From: an uncultured Bacteroidales bacterium
GTDB lineage: Bacteria > Bacteroidota > Bacteroidia > Bacteroidales > UBA932
Length of the DNA stretch: 64,000 nucleotides
Direction of reading: 5' to 3'
Assembly (NCBI GenBank): GCA_946403855.1
Contig: CAMJBH010000005.1
Location: 52,010 to 116,009, forward strand
Shown here piece after piece: positions 18,122 through 27,481 of the stretch. A model generated the notes under the pieces. That model ran no database searches and was not told the origin of the DNA. It saw only the letters and a program-made list of their open reading frames with translations. Numbering within the stretch: position 1 is the first letter of the stretch; every line of letters begins with the position of its first letter. The position numbers were made by a program, and so were the translations under genes.

Positions 18122-18513
18122 AAGAACGTGACCCTTGGCTTTTTCGTCAGCTCATCCTTAATCCCATATTCCTTGCATTGTAATCTGTACCAATCGAGAA
18201 TCGCTTCCCGGCTGGCCTTGGATATGCTAACGCCGCCCTCGGAGACGGCCTGCGGCATAATGAGCAGCTTGGGCACCGCCTTTATCATGGCGATGCTCGC
18301 CTCCCTGTGGTTGGAAGCCGAGACTTCGGCGCTGGCGGTCAGCTTGTTCTTGAGCACGATGTCAAGAACGGTGGCATCCGACAACCTCACGCCGAAGTCC
18401 TCGAACTGCTTCACTATGAACTCGGATATCGTCATCGCAGCTACTACTCGAAAGCGGAGCAGTCGATGAGACCCATCCTGTTGGAACGGTTGATATCGAC
18501 AATCCAGTCGCAA
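18118..18513 (-). CDS. Head-tail connector-like protein (start uncertain, overlaps capsid gene end)
   Basis: 131-aa ORF; likely start MTISEFIVKQFEDFGVRLSDATVLD near 18435. Confidence 0.5.
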   Translation of the reverse strand: MRLDCRYQPFQQDGSHRLLRFRVVAAMTISEFIVKQFEDFGVRLSDATVLDIVLKNKLTASAEVSASNHREASIAMIKAVPKLLIMPQAVSEGGVSISKASREAILDWYRLQCKEYGIKDELTKKPRVTFL

Positions 18514-19535
18514 CCGTACTCCATGAAACGCCCTTCCTTGGTGCGCTCCGTCGCGATGAACATGCCGTAGTCCTGCTCGGTATAAGCCTTGCCGGGGATA
18601 CGGTCCTTGAGCTCATACGGGGTGTGGTGACGGAGGTTGCCGATTTTCTCGCCCGGCAGGAGGGAAATCTTGTAGTTGGGCACGGCGTTGATGGCCGAGC
18701 CGTCCTGCATGTTGATATAGACCTCCTTGAGCTTGATGCGGTAGGGAATCTGGAGAGACGCGAACACGTCGTTGACGATGTTCGGGGAAATGAGGGAGAT
18801 GCTGTGGCCCACCTCGAAGTTCGCCACCTTCGTCAGGAAATTATCCTTGAACTCCTGGCACCCGAGGATGCACTTGGTGAAGGTGAAGCGGTTCATTTCC
18901 ATGATGGTCGCATCGCAACCGGCCAGACGCAGGGTCGGGATGGCGTTGATGAGGTAGGAAATGAAGGTGCTCTTGTTGCCGGCGACGGGGACGAGCTTGT
19001 TCTTCCCGGTCTTGAAGGGAAGGGTGATGGTGTTGATTTTCACACCGTTCTCGTCGGCCTTGCTGCGGACAGAAGCCTGGCCGCTGAACTTGAGGTCGTT
19101 GAGCATCAGGTCCATGCGCTTGTGGGGCGCGAGGGCGCACTGGCGGAAATCGTCAACGAGGAAGTTGACGACAGCCTCCATATCCTCCTGACGGCCCAGA
19201 CGGTTCAGGGTCTCGACGAGCTCCTGGAGACGGTCGAGGCGGTCGTTATCCATCTGGTAGGCTTCACCGAGGGAGCCGACTTCGCCCTGACCCTTGGCCA
19301 TCGCGTGACGCTTGCGGACGGGCTTGTTGGCATTCTTGTCGATGAAGGAACCGATGATGACGGCGGTCTGGTTGCCGGAGAAGGTCTTGAACGTCCCGTC
19401 AGGGTTGGTGGGCAGAGGGTCGAGGTAATCCGGCCAGTCGATGCGGTCCTGGTCGGTGAGAGTTACCAGCGCCCTGTTGATGACCACGTTCATAAAGACG
19501 GGATTCGCAAGAATGTTGTCAATAGTGTAAATCAT
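18444..19535 (-). CDS. Major capsid protein
   Basis: 363 aa in canonical position between decoration/scaffold and connector genes. Confidence 0.75.
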   Translation of the reverse strand: MIYTIDNILANPVFMNVVINRALVTLTDQDRIDWPDYLDPLPTNPDGTFKTFSGNQTAVIIGSFIDKNANKPVRKRHAMAKGQGEVGSLGEAYQMDNDRLDRLQELVETLNRLGRQEDMEAVVNFLVDDFRQCALAPHKRMDLMLNDLKFSGQASVRSKADENGVKINTITLPFKTGKNKLVPVAGNKSTFISYLINAIPTLRLAGCDATIMEMNRFTFTKCILGCQEFKDNFLTKVANFEVGHSISLISPNIVNDVFASLQIPYRIKLKEVYINMQDGSAINAVPNYKISLLPGEKIGNLRHHTPYELKDRIPGKAYTEQDYGMFIATERTKEGRFMEYGCDWIVDINRSNRMGLIDCSAFE

Positions 19536-19550
19536 AGCTTGTAATCCTTT

Positions 19551-20351
19551 TTATACGAACATGAAACGGGACGTGAGGGAAGCCTTGTCAGCCTCGGTCA
19601 CAGGGACGTAAAGCTCGGCCTCCTTGATTTCGTAAGCACGGAAGAGGGCGGTGACGGTCGCGCCGGTCTCCACCTTGGTGCGTGCATAGTTGAGAGCGGT
19701 CGCCACGCGGGCGGCCTTGTAGGAGCTGGCCGTCTTTTCCTCGATGACTGCGCCAGCGTCGAGCTTGGCGGTGAGGGCGGTGACGGTCAGGGTGTCGTAA
19801 TCGGCACGGGAGGTGTCGATAGCGGAAACGGCGATGTCGTTGGTGCCGTCGGAGAGCGTGCAAGCGCCGGTGATGCCGGAGCCCTTCGCAATCTTGACGG
19901 AGGTAGCCTCAGCCGCCGCGTTGGCAAACACCTTCGCGGTGAGCTTCACAGCCTCGGCCTCGGAGAGGACCGCACCGGCTGCGATGGCCTCGGACAGAGC
20001 GGAAACCGTCAGCTCGTCGTAAGCCTCTTCGGACTTATCGACGGCGGACACCGTAACCACGACACCGTTGGGCAGGACAAACTTGCCAGCCTTGGCGAAG
20101 CTGCCCTTCTGGATTTTGACGGACGTTGCAGCGGCCGCAGCGGCCTCCACCACCTTCAGGTTGTTGACCACGTAAGCCTTGCGGTTCACGAAGTCAATCT
20201 GGAGAGGGCAGAGGACGGGGACGTGAGCACCAGCGGGAAGGCCCTCGGTGTCAAGGTTGAAACCACCCTGAGAACGATAGCCGGAATCTACCGCATAAAG
20301 CTCCCTCTCGACCTCAAAAGCATTGTCGTCGTAAATAACTCCTGCTGCCAT
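19551..20351 (-). CDS. Head decoration/head fibre-like protein with internal duplication
   Basis: 266 aa; two related segments ATSVKIQKGSFAKAGKFVLPNGVVVTVSAVDKSEEAYDELTVSAL and ATSVKIAKGSGITGACTLSDGTNDIAVSAIDTSRADYDTLTVTAL. Confidence 0.6.
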   Translation of the reverse strand: MAAGVIYDDNAFEVERELYAVDSGYRSQGGFNLDTEGLPAGAHVPVLCPLQIDFVNRKAYVVNNLKVVEAAAAAATSVKIQKGSFAKAGKFVLPNGVVVTVSAVDKSEEAYDELTVSALSEAIAAGAVLSEAEAVKLTAKVFANAAAEATSVKIAKGSGITGACTLSDGTNDIAVSAIDTSRADYDTLTVTALTAKLDAGAVIEEKTASSYKAARVATALNYARTKVETGATVTALFRAYEIKEAELYVPVTEADKASLTSRFMFV

Positions 20352-20367
20352 AATTGATTGGGGTTAA

Positions 20368-21069
20368 TTAGGATTTTTTGTTTTTCTCTGCCGCGAGCTG
20401 GTCGGTTTTCTCCTGTGCGGCTTTCAGGAGGGGGTCTTCATCGCCCTGTTGGCCCGCGCCGGACTGGTCGGGCTGACGATTACCGGAATGATTGGCGTTA
20501 GCCACAGCCTGCTCGTCATCCTTGAAGGACTGCTCCACGGTTTCGGCAAATGCTTTCACCTCGTCCTCATCCTTGAACTCACGCCCGTTGATGATGGGCG
20601 CGTAGAATGATTCGCGGACCCCTTTTTCCTTGAGGATGGCTACCAGAGTGGAGCCGAAGCCCTGCTGCTTGGCCGCGTTCGCCTTTGCGGTCTCCCGCTC
20701 TTCGATTGCGTCCAGGCGCTCGGCGAGCTTCTTTGCCCACGCGGGTTCCTCTTGGTTGTTGGGCTGCTGTTGCGCAGGTTGCGTTTGGTTTCCAGATGTG
20801 CCCCCTGCATCGACCGGCTTTCCGTCTTTCAGGTTGTGCTTGGTCTCATAATCAGTCACTGCCTTGGTCGAGGCCGTGGCGACAGCCTGATTAACCCTGA
20901 AATCCGAATAGGTCTCCATCACCTGTGAGGTCGTAACGGCATCGACTGCCGCCTGAACGTCCTCTGCTTTGGTCGTCTCCTTTGCGAGTTTCCTCGCCAT
21001 AGGCTCCAGCCAGCTGGCCTCTACCCCAGGGAATTTCTGTTGCAAGGCCGCAAGAATTTGTTTGAACAT
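20368..21069 (-). CDS. Capsid scaffolding-like protein
   Basis: Helical, charged, Gln-rich; upstream of capsid genes; start MFKQILAALQQ. Confidence 0.6.
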   Translation of the reverse strand: MFKQILAALQQKFPGVEASWLEPMARKLAKETTKAEDVQAAVDAVTTSQVMETYSDFRVNQAVATASTKAVTDYETKHNLKDGKPVDAGGTSGNQTQPAQQQPNNQEEPAWAKKLAERLDAIEERETAKANAAKQQGFGSTLVAILKEKGVRESFYAPIINGREFKDEDEVKAFAETVEQSFKDDEQAVANANHSGNRQPDQSGAGQQGDEDPLLKAAQEKTDQLAAEKNKKS

Positions 21070-21287
21070 AAAAAGCGCTTTTTGGTTACTATAAATTCGA
21101 TGTCGCAAAATTACCCGGGACGCGCACGCAAGACCACGTTTCCGGGGATTCATCCGTGAATGTCACCGGGTGCGTTCACCAAATAATTTCAAAAAACGCA
21201 AGTGGCCGCACCTGTCAGGGCACGGCCACCGCCCCTTTCGGGGACTACAAACAAGAAGATGAAATACCCGCCTTGTGGCGGATGGGT

Positions 21288-22820
21288 CTATTTGGCCAGG
21301 GCGCTGACTGCGGGCTTCTCGCCGCTCTTCGCCTCGCCTTGGCCGTTCTGGGCATCCTTCTGGGCCTGCTCCTTGTCCTCTTTGTCAATCTGGGCGATTT
21401 CTTCCTCCACCTGGTCCGTCATACCAAGGAACATGATACCGCTCTTGCGGCTCATAAACTTGGCATCCTTCGCGCCGGTGGCAATCTCCAGCTTCTCCTT
21501 CAGGTTGTCGATGCTGTAGGGCTGAATCTCCACGGTGATGTCGATGGTGCCGGCAGCTTCTTTCAGGCCCGGGCACATGGAGCCGATGGCCGCAACGAGG
21601 AAGTTGTAACGGCGCTGTAGGAACTCGCCCAGGACCTCGGCGTGATTGTCAACGGCAAGGAGAATCTGCATGAACATATACTTGAACGCCACGCCGGAGA
21701 CGGCCTGCCCGAGGTTCTTCATGTTCTCGAACGTGATGCGTGGCGTAGAGGTCAGGCCGTAGATGTTCTCCAGCAGGGTGGTTATCTCCAGCTTGATGGC
21801 CTCCGGGGTCTGGTCCCAAGTCAGGTAGAACGCATCGCCCTCTTCCTCAATCTTAATCATCCTGCGCCGCTCGTCCTGATTGCCGAGGCCAGCTTCACCG
21901 GCCAGCTCGCCCTTCAGGATGAGGTACGGGAAGAAGTGGTAATCTATGCAGTCGGCATAGTCGGACAGCACCTTCTCCAGACGGGCCCTCTGGGGCTTGA
22001 TGTTGTGGCACAGGGTGCGGTCGCGGTAGCCGTAGATGCAGGGGAGCTTCGGGAAGTGATGCTCGAAGCTCTTGCGCTCGTCCAGGGACCACACGCCGCT
22101 GACCTTCTTCCAGACAAAGACGTTAGTTGCCGTGACCGTCTGGAAAAACTCGACGCGGCGACGGCCGAACAGGGTATGCTCCGTGATGGTGTAGGAACGG
22201 CTCTGGGCCACGTAGTCGCCGGTCTCATCGAAGAACGGATAAAGGGTGTCGCCACGGAACGGGGACCAGATAGTGCAGCGCAGCTTGTTGGCGGGCTTGA
22301 CGGAGCCGAACAGCTGCTTGATTTTGGCCGCGACCTTCGCCCAGAAGCCGGTGTCGGTCTTCTCGTACCAATACTCCACGACATCCTGCTCCGAGAACCA
22401 GGTGCGGGTGACGCGCTTGTTCTGGTAGCGGATTTTGTTGTCGCGGTTGATGGTCTGGACTACGGCGTACAGGTCATCCTCTTTCTTCCCGTTGGACTTG
22501 TAGGAGAGCAGGGGGTCCTTGCCGACGGTGAAGGCCGTGTGAATGTTCACAATCTCCTGCTCGATGGGCAGGGCGACGCGGTTCACGTCCTCTTCCTGAT
22601 AGATGGCGGGCTTGATGATGTTGTCATCTTCGCCGTATTCGGCCTCCTTCACCAGTACCTTCCGCTTCTTGCGGATGGACGGGTTCATAACGTCGTGCTG
22701 GTCGGGGTCCCACTCATCCCGCAGCTCCTTGACCTTCGGGAGCGGGGTCTTTCGGTAGGCTTTAAGCAGTTGTATCTTCTTCGAGATATCTTCCACTGCA
22801 AGGATTTCTTCAAGTGTCAT
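21288..22820 (-). CDS. Phage portal protein (SPP1 gp6-like)
   Basis: 510 aa, between terminase and scaffold/capsid; ERRRMIKIEEEGDAFYLTW...LEITTLLENIYGLTSTPRITFENMKNLGQAVSGVAFKYMF typical of this portal family. Confidence 0.88.
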   Translation of the reverse strand: MTLEEILAVEDISKKIQLLKAYRKTPLPKVKELRDEWDPDQHDVMNPSIRKKRKVLVKEAEYGEDDNIIKPAIYQEEDVNRVALPIEQEIVNIHTAFTVGKDPLLSYKSNGKKEDDLYAVVQTINRDNKIRYQNKRVTRTWFSEQDVVEYWYEKTDTGFWAKVAAKIKQLFGSVKPANKLRCTIWSPFRGDTLYPFFDETGDYVAQSRSYTITEHTLFGRRRVEFFQTVTATNVFVWKKVSGVWSLDERKSFEHHFPKLPCIYGYRDRTLCHNIKPQRARLEKVLSDYADCIDYHFFPYLILKGELAGEAGLGNQDERRRMIKIEEEGDAFYLTWDQTPEAIKLEITTLLENIYGLTSTPRITFENMKNLGQAVSGVAFKYMFMQILLAVDNHAEVLGEFLQRRYNFLVAAIGSMCPGLKEAAGTIDITVEIQPYSIDNLKEKLEIATGAKDAKFMSRKSGIMFLGMTDQVEEEIAQIDKEDKEQAQKDAQNGQGEAKSGEKPAVSALAK

Positions 22821-22843
22821 GGCTGTATGTATTTAAGAATGAA

Positions 22844-24079
22844 CTATCTGAATGTGCCCTTCGGCACGGTCTTCCGCTTTGCAGTCCTGGGCTTACCCAT
22901 CAGGCGCTCAAGGCAGACGTAGCGCACGCCGTCGATGATGTGGTTATAATCATCCACCGGCTCGTTGAGCCACTTGCCGTCCGCGTCCTGCTGGTAAGTG
23001 TAATTCTTGAACTCCTTGATAGCGTTCAGGGATTGGGCGGTTATGTATATCTTCTGGCAGGACTTCATAAAGTCGATGCCGGCCTCCACGGAGCCCTGAT
23101 ACTTCTTGACCTTGTGCGTCTTGAGCCCACCCTGCCGGAGCTCCTTTTCGAGGCGGGGGTCAGCGGATTCGCAGATGAACTCCAGCGGCTTGCACCTGGT
23201 CTTGCCAGCCTTGATGATGTCCCGGGTGAGCATATCCGTCTGGTAAAAGCGCTCGTCGATGTAGAGGCAATTCTTGTAGAATCCCACTTCGGCGGCGGCT
23301 GTCGGGTCGGTGGTGAAGCCGAAATCCAAGCAGTTCCAGCGCTTCGTGACCCACGGCGGGATGCTGTCGATAATCTCCCAATTCGAGAACACAAGGCCCT
23401 CGATGGTCGCACGCAGGCCGAGGCCGTATATCTTCCACTTGCGGATATCCACCGTCCCGTTGGCGTAGTTCTCTTCGGTCGGCTCGTAGGAGAGAATCTT
23501 GCGGCGGCTGTTCTCCGGGATGAAAGGATTGTCCAGCATCGTGCTGTGGTCGAAGTAGCAGTCGGGACGCGGGCAGACGGTATCGTAAATCCAGTGCTCT
23601 TCCGCGCTGGGGTTGTAGTCCAGGATGGAGAAGCGGGTGGTACGCTGCTCCAGCTGGTCGAAGTCATCCTTGGTCGCCTCCATCGCCTCGTTTATCCAGA
23701 CGATATCGGTGGTGAGACCGTGGAGCTTCTGCACCTCGTCAAGGCCGATGAACTCAAACGTCGTGGTCCCGAGCCGGATAATCTTCAACGTGTTGTTGAT
23801 GCGGCAGTACCTGAGCAGGCCCAGCGACATGAGGATGGTCTTGAAGTCGTTCCAGACGGTTGACTGCAACCACGTCGCACGCTTACGGGCGATGACGACG
23901 CGGTTAGGCTTATCCTGATTCGTCAGGGCGTACTGGATGAAAAACTGGATGATGGAATAGGTCTTCGAGCTACGGGAGCCGCCCTCGAACACGAACACAT
24001 GATAAATCCCCATCGCTACGGCGGAGATTATGCGGGATAGAATCGGGGTCCCATCTATGTTCAGCTCCCTGTTGTTCAC
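22844..24079 (-). CDS. terL: Phage terminase large subunit
   Basis: VFVFEGGSRSSKTYSIIQFFIQYA (Walker A-like), IVWINEAMEAT (Walker B), C-terminal nuclease CLDFGFTTDPTA. Confidence 0.93.
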   Translation of the reverse strand: MNNRELNIDGTPILSRIISAVAMGIYHVFVFEGGSRSSKTYSIIQFFIQYALTNQDKPNRVVIARKRATWLQSTVWNDFKTILMSLGLLRYCRINNTLKIIRLGTTTFEFIGLDEVQKLHGLTTDIVWINEAMEATKDDFDQLEQRTTRFSILDYNPSAEEHWIYDTVCPRPDCYFDHSTMLDNPFIPENSRRKILSYEPTEENYANGTVDIRKWKIYGLGLRATIEGLVFSNWEIIDSIPPWVTKRWNCLDFGFTTDPTAAAEVGFYKNCLYIDERFYQTDMLTRDIIKAGKTRCKPLEFICESADPRLEKELRQGGLKTHKVKKYQGSVEAGIDFMKSCQKIYITAQSLNAIKEFKNYTYQQDADGKWLNEPVDDYNHIIDGVRYVCLERLMGKPRTAKRKTVPKGTFR

Positions 24080-24081
24080 GT

Positions 24082-24918
24082 CTATTCCTTCGGTTTCTTG
24101 AACTTCTCCTGAAGAGCCAGGTCCTCCTTCTGGTTGTAGGTGATGCGGATATTCACCGCCGTAGGCAGGCCGGAGCTATCGCCACCGGCAGCAGCGGCCT
24201 CGGCCTCTTCACGCTTCTTGCGCAGGATATTCTCGCGCCATTCGGGGTCATTGTTGTACAAGAACGTCGCAAGGGCCTGCATGTTGGGCGCTATCTCCAT
24301 TTCGGATTCTTCGGTAATCACCTTGTCCGTGAGATAGTACCAGCCAGTACCACCGCAGCGAGGACAATCCTCTTTCGGGGTCATATCGTTCTCGAAGCAA
24401 CAGGGGCAGCGCTTCTGCACTGCGTTGCGCCGGACGATGGAAGTCTTGCGCTGGCCGAGGGCCATCTGGTAGTACGTGGAACGTGCCGCCTGCAAGATGC
24501 CCGACCGCCCGCGTGTGAGGGCTTGATTTATTAAAATGTTGCGCTGCGTGGGCTCTCCATTGTCATTTGTTTCGTTTTTGAACCGGCTAAATGATTCTGG
24601 AGTAAGGCTTTTCCCGAATTTATCAGCGAGGCCGTAGGCTATAGAAGCATCAGAATAACCGGCAGAAGCAAGCTCCTGAATGGTCTCATAGAAAACCGGG
24701 TCCTCGTAGTCGAATTTCTCCTTTGGACCTGGGCCGCTCTTTTTTTTCTTCGTCGCCTTTTGAGGGGCTGCGGCCGTGGTACTGGCAGAAGGTTCAGGAA
24801 CAGACGTGGGAGCAGAAGCAGCGACATCGGCGGTCTTCTTTTTTTTTGAAGATGCCGACGCAGACGATGATGGAGATTCAGATGCTTTCCTCCTTCTCTT
24901 CTTGGGTTCTACTTCCAT
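24082..24918 (-). CDS. terS: Terminase small subunit-like protein with zinc-ribbon motif
   Basis: 278 aa upstream of terL; helical region plus CPCCFENDMTPKEDCPRCGGTGWYY. Confidence 0.75.
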   Translation of the reverse strand: MEVEPKKRRRKASESPSSSASASSKKKKTADVAASAPTSVPEPSASTTAAAPQKATKKKKSGPGPKEKFDYEDPVFYETIQELASAGYSDASIAYGLADKFGKSLTPESFSRFKNETNDNGEPTQRNILINQALTRGRSGILQAARSTYYQMALGQRKTSIVRRNAVQKRCPCCFENDMTPKEDCPRCGGTGWYYLTDKVITEESEMEIAPNMQALATFLYNNDPEWRENILRKKREEAEAAAAGGDSSGLPTAVNIRITYNQKEDLALQEKFKKPKE

Positions 24919-25028
24919 TCTATTTCAATTACTACCGGTATTATTCCCTTTACATACACCTGTCTGGTGTTATAAATACTTATGCGCGGGGGCGCGGGTG
25001 CGTGCATATACGTGCGGGCGCGGGCGCG

Positions 25029-25778
25029 TTAGTCCACCAGCTCGATTCTATCCACGAACACGTCCCCGTTGATGAACTTCTCATCGGGCGCGTAGCCGAA
25101 GCGCTCGCAGAACTCCGCCTTGGCCTTGGCTGTGGTGAAGGACAGCGTTATGAACGTGTCGGCCTCTGCGGCCTTGGCGGCGGCTTTCTCCGCTACCTGC
25201 TGCTTCACCTGCTTCACGGCCTCTTTCCGGGCGGCTTTCAGCTCTTCCACGGGCTTCTGGGTCTCTTCTATGGCCTTCTTGATGTCGTTAGCCTTGGGGA
25301 CCTCTATCTTGATTCCGAACGCGGCAAGGTCCAGATTGCTGAAACCTGCCCGCTTGGGGTCAATCTGCGGTATCAGGACCTTCACCTTCCCCTCGTTCCA
25401 GCGGCCTTGGGCAGAAGGGTTGTTCATAAAGAAGTTGATTTCGATTTCCGTCTTCTGGTCCACGTCGATGAGCTCGACCTTCAGCTCGTAGTCGTGCTCG
25501 GGATAACCGGCCATCTCGTCCAACAGGCTGACCTTCTGGTGGCCCGATACGATGGTGTAGCCGGTCTGTTTGTTCACGAGGATGCCGCCCAGCAGGCCGA
25601 AGGACTTGAGGCCCCTCTTGAGGGTGTTGCGCTCGTTCTCCCCAATCTCGCGGGGGTTATAGTCCGCCGGGTGAATCTGCGAGCGCATCAGGGTGACGGT
25701 CTCGGAGGCGGTCAGTATCTTTTGCAGCCACTCGGGGATGCCTCCGTTCTCGGCTGCGGGTTTCGATTTCTTTGCCAT
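25029..25778 (-). CDS. ParB/Srx-like nuclease-domain protein (IbrB-like)
   Basis: HPADYNPREIGENERNTLKRGLKSFGLLGGILVNKQTGYTIVSGHQKVSLLDEMAG is a ParB N-terminal signature. Confidence 0.85.
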   Translation of the reverse strand: MAKKSKPAAENGGIPEWLQKILTASETVTLMRSQIHPADYNPREIGENERNTLKRGLKSFGLLGGILVNKQTGYTIVSGHQKVSLLDEMAGYPEHDYELKVELIDVDQKTEIEINFFMNNPSAQGRWNEGKVKVLIPQIDPKRAGFSNLDLAAFGIKIEVPKANDIKKAIEETQKPVEELKAARKEAVKQVKQQVAEKAAAKAAEADTFITLSFTTAKAKAEFCERFGYAPDEKFINGDVFVDRIELVD

Positions 25779-25853
25779 GTTCTTGCTTGTAGTATATTTA
25801 ATAACTATAGATATATCCCTGTAATAGGCTATAGAAGCATAGATATCGTACTT

Positions 25854-26543
25854 CTACATGTCGCCCCGGTGCTCGGCCCGGTAGAGGATGACTTCGGATA
25901 GGGGGAACGCCTCCAGAATCTTTTGCAGGTCGCCCGGCCAATGCTTCTTCAGGTACAGGAAGCAGTCTTCGCTGAAGGTCAGGCCCTGGGACTTCTGGCG
26001 CTCCGAATAGCGGACCGGCTCGGGGAGACGGCGCTGCCTGATGTAGGCCAGTACCTCGTTGTTGCCCCACTTCGACAGGGGATAGACGTTCTTGGTCTTG
26101 GGCTGAATCGCCTCCAGCACGTAATCCTTGCCCCTGAGCATGATGCCCCGCGTCATGTTGTCGCTCTGCTTCATCCCGTACAGGCACCAGTCGATGCCGA
26201 ACCGCAGGCGGCAGTTGTCGGCCACGTCGGAGAACTTCATCAGCTTCACGTCGGGGTCTGGCTGGCAGTACAGGCCCGATTTCAGGACGTAGGTAAGGCT
26301 CCAGTGCGGGACCTGGTGGAACTCCACGTTGGGATATCTCAACTCCGAATAGTCGATGTACTTCTGTATGTGCTCCATGTCGGGGACGAAGTACATGAAA
26401 ACGCAGACCACGCGGCGGAAATGGGGGGCCACGAGGTCCAGCAGCGCGATGCTGTCCTTGCCCGCGCTGTAGAAGAGAATGACTGAATCCGTCTTGGAAC
26501 GGACCCAGTCAATCACTTCTTGGGTGTGCTCCCTGTTAGTCAT
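25854..26543 (-). CDS. Phosphoadenosine phosphosulfate reductase-family protein (IbrA-like)
   Basis: VILFYSAGKDSIALLDLV (PP-loop SGGKDS-like) with downstream Cys/Arg motif DNCRLRFGIDWCLYGMK. Confidence 0.88.
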   Translation of the reverse strand: MTNREHTQEVIDWVRSKTDSVILFYSAGKDSIALLDLVAPHFRRVVCVFMYFVPDMEHIQKYIDYSELRYPNVEFHQVPHWSLTYVLKSGLYCQPDPDVKLMKFSDVADNCRLRFGIDWCLYGMKQSDNMTRGIMLRGKDYVLEAIQPKTKNVYPLSKWGNNEVLAYIRQRRLPEPVRYSERQKSQGLTFSEDCFLYLKKHWPGDLQKILEAFPLSEVILYRAEHRGDM

Positions 26544-26545
26544 GG

Positions 26546-26680
26546 CTAACCAGTGGAGAGGCCCAGACCGGCACGCACCTGACGGTACACCTGGTTCCGC
26601 GAGCGGAACTGGCCGTTGTCACCGGAGAGGCCGCGACGGCCACCACGGTAGTTGCTGGTGGAAAAGGTAGTTCTCGGCAT
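26546..26680 (-). CDS. Small Arg/Gly-rich phage protein (44 aa)
   Basis: MPRTTFSTSNYRGGRRGLSGDNGQFRSRNQVYRQVRAGLGLSTG, ends 2 nt before the PAPS-reductase start; operon-like spacing. Confidence 0.5.
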   Translation of the reverse strand: MPRTTFSTSNYRGGRRGLSGDNGQFRSRNQVYRQVRAGLGLSTG

Positions 26681-26700
26681 AGCTGTAAAGAATTACGGGG

Positions 26701-27090
26701 TTAAACATTGGACTCTATGATGTCGCCCAGGCTGTAGTCAATCTGGGCTGCAACATATTCCCTTCCCTTGTGGGTGTAGATGATGTCCTGCCCCTCGTCG
26801 TCCGTGAGGATGAAATACTCGGCACCCGTCACCTTCACGAGGGCGCTGGGGCGGTCCGGGGCATAGCCGACAAAGAAACGGATGGCATCGTACTGGATGC
26901 AGCGGGCATCGACCGGCGCGTCCTGCGGCACGTCGTCAGGCTTCGGATAGACGGCCCCGGTCTCGGTGTTGAAAAATTCGACATAACGGCTGGCGGTGTT
27001 CGGGCGAATCTCCCGCGTCTCCGTCTTCTTGTCTCCAGAGAGTATCTCGTCGAAATACTTCTGCTTGATGATGAGCGTTAAGATTTTCAT
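26701..27090 (-). CDS. ASCH domain-like protein
   Basis: MKILTLIIKQKYFDEILSGDKKTETREI and VKVTGAE fit the ASCH pattern. Confidence 0.7.
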   Translation of the reverse strand: MKILTLIIKQKYFDEILSGDKKTETREIRPNTASRYVEFFNTETGAVYPKPDDVPQDAPVDARCIQYDAIRFFVGYAPDRPSALVKVTGAEYFILTDDEGQDIIYTHKGREYVAAQIDYSLGDIIESNV

Positions 27091-27119
27091 TTCCTTGTTT
27101 GTTTAACGGGTGTTTGTAG

Positions 27120-27191
27120 TTGCGGGGGCAGGGCTCGAACCTGCGACCTCCGGGATATGGGCCCGACGAGCTACCGCTGCTCCACCCCGCA
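27120..27191 (-). tRNA. tRNA-Met (CAT), phage-encoded, initiator-like anticodon stem
   Basis: TGCGGGG-TG-GAGC-AGCGGTA-GCTC-G-TCGGG-CCCATAT-CCCGG-AGGTC-GCAGG-TTCGAGC-CCTGC-CCCCGCA-A folds into a full cloverleaf. Confidence 0.88.
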
Positions 27192-27271
27192 AAGGGTACG
27201 GCAAATTTAACCGAAGCCGCACCCCGGTGCAGGACAGGGCGCGGCCTTTTTCGTGAATAACGGGGTACGAT

Positions 27272-27469
27272 TCACCGATTTAGCCAGGCATCACGCTTTG
27301 CGCGTGCCTCTTCGAGGGACCCAGCTACGCAGGTGAACAGCTCGCCGTCCGTGTGTCTGTAGTCGTATTGCAGGCGCTTGACCGTCTTGCGGCCCAGCCG
27401 GAGCCTGAACCATTCGTATTGCTCGCCGCCTGCCTTGCAGGTGCTGCAACCTTGTACGTCTGTCTTCAT
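27272..27469 (-). CDS. DUF3873-like small protein
   Basis: 65 aa; GGEQYEWFRLRLGRKTVKRLQYDYRHTDGELFTCVAGSLEEARAKRDAWL resembles the DUF3873 family of Bacteroidales mobile elements. Confidence 0.65.
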   Translation of the reverse strand: MKTDVQGCSTCKAGGEQYEWFRLRLGRKTVKRLQYDYRHTDGELFTCVAGSLEEARAKRDAWLNR

Positions 27470-27481
27470 ATCGTTTCGGGG

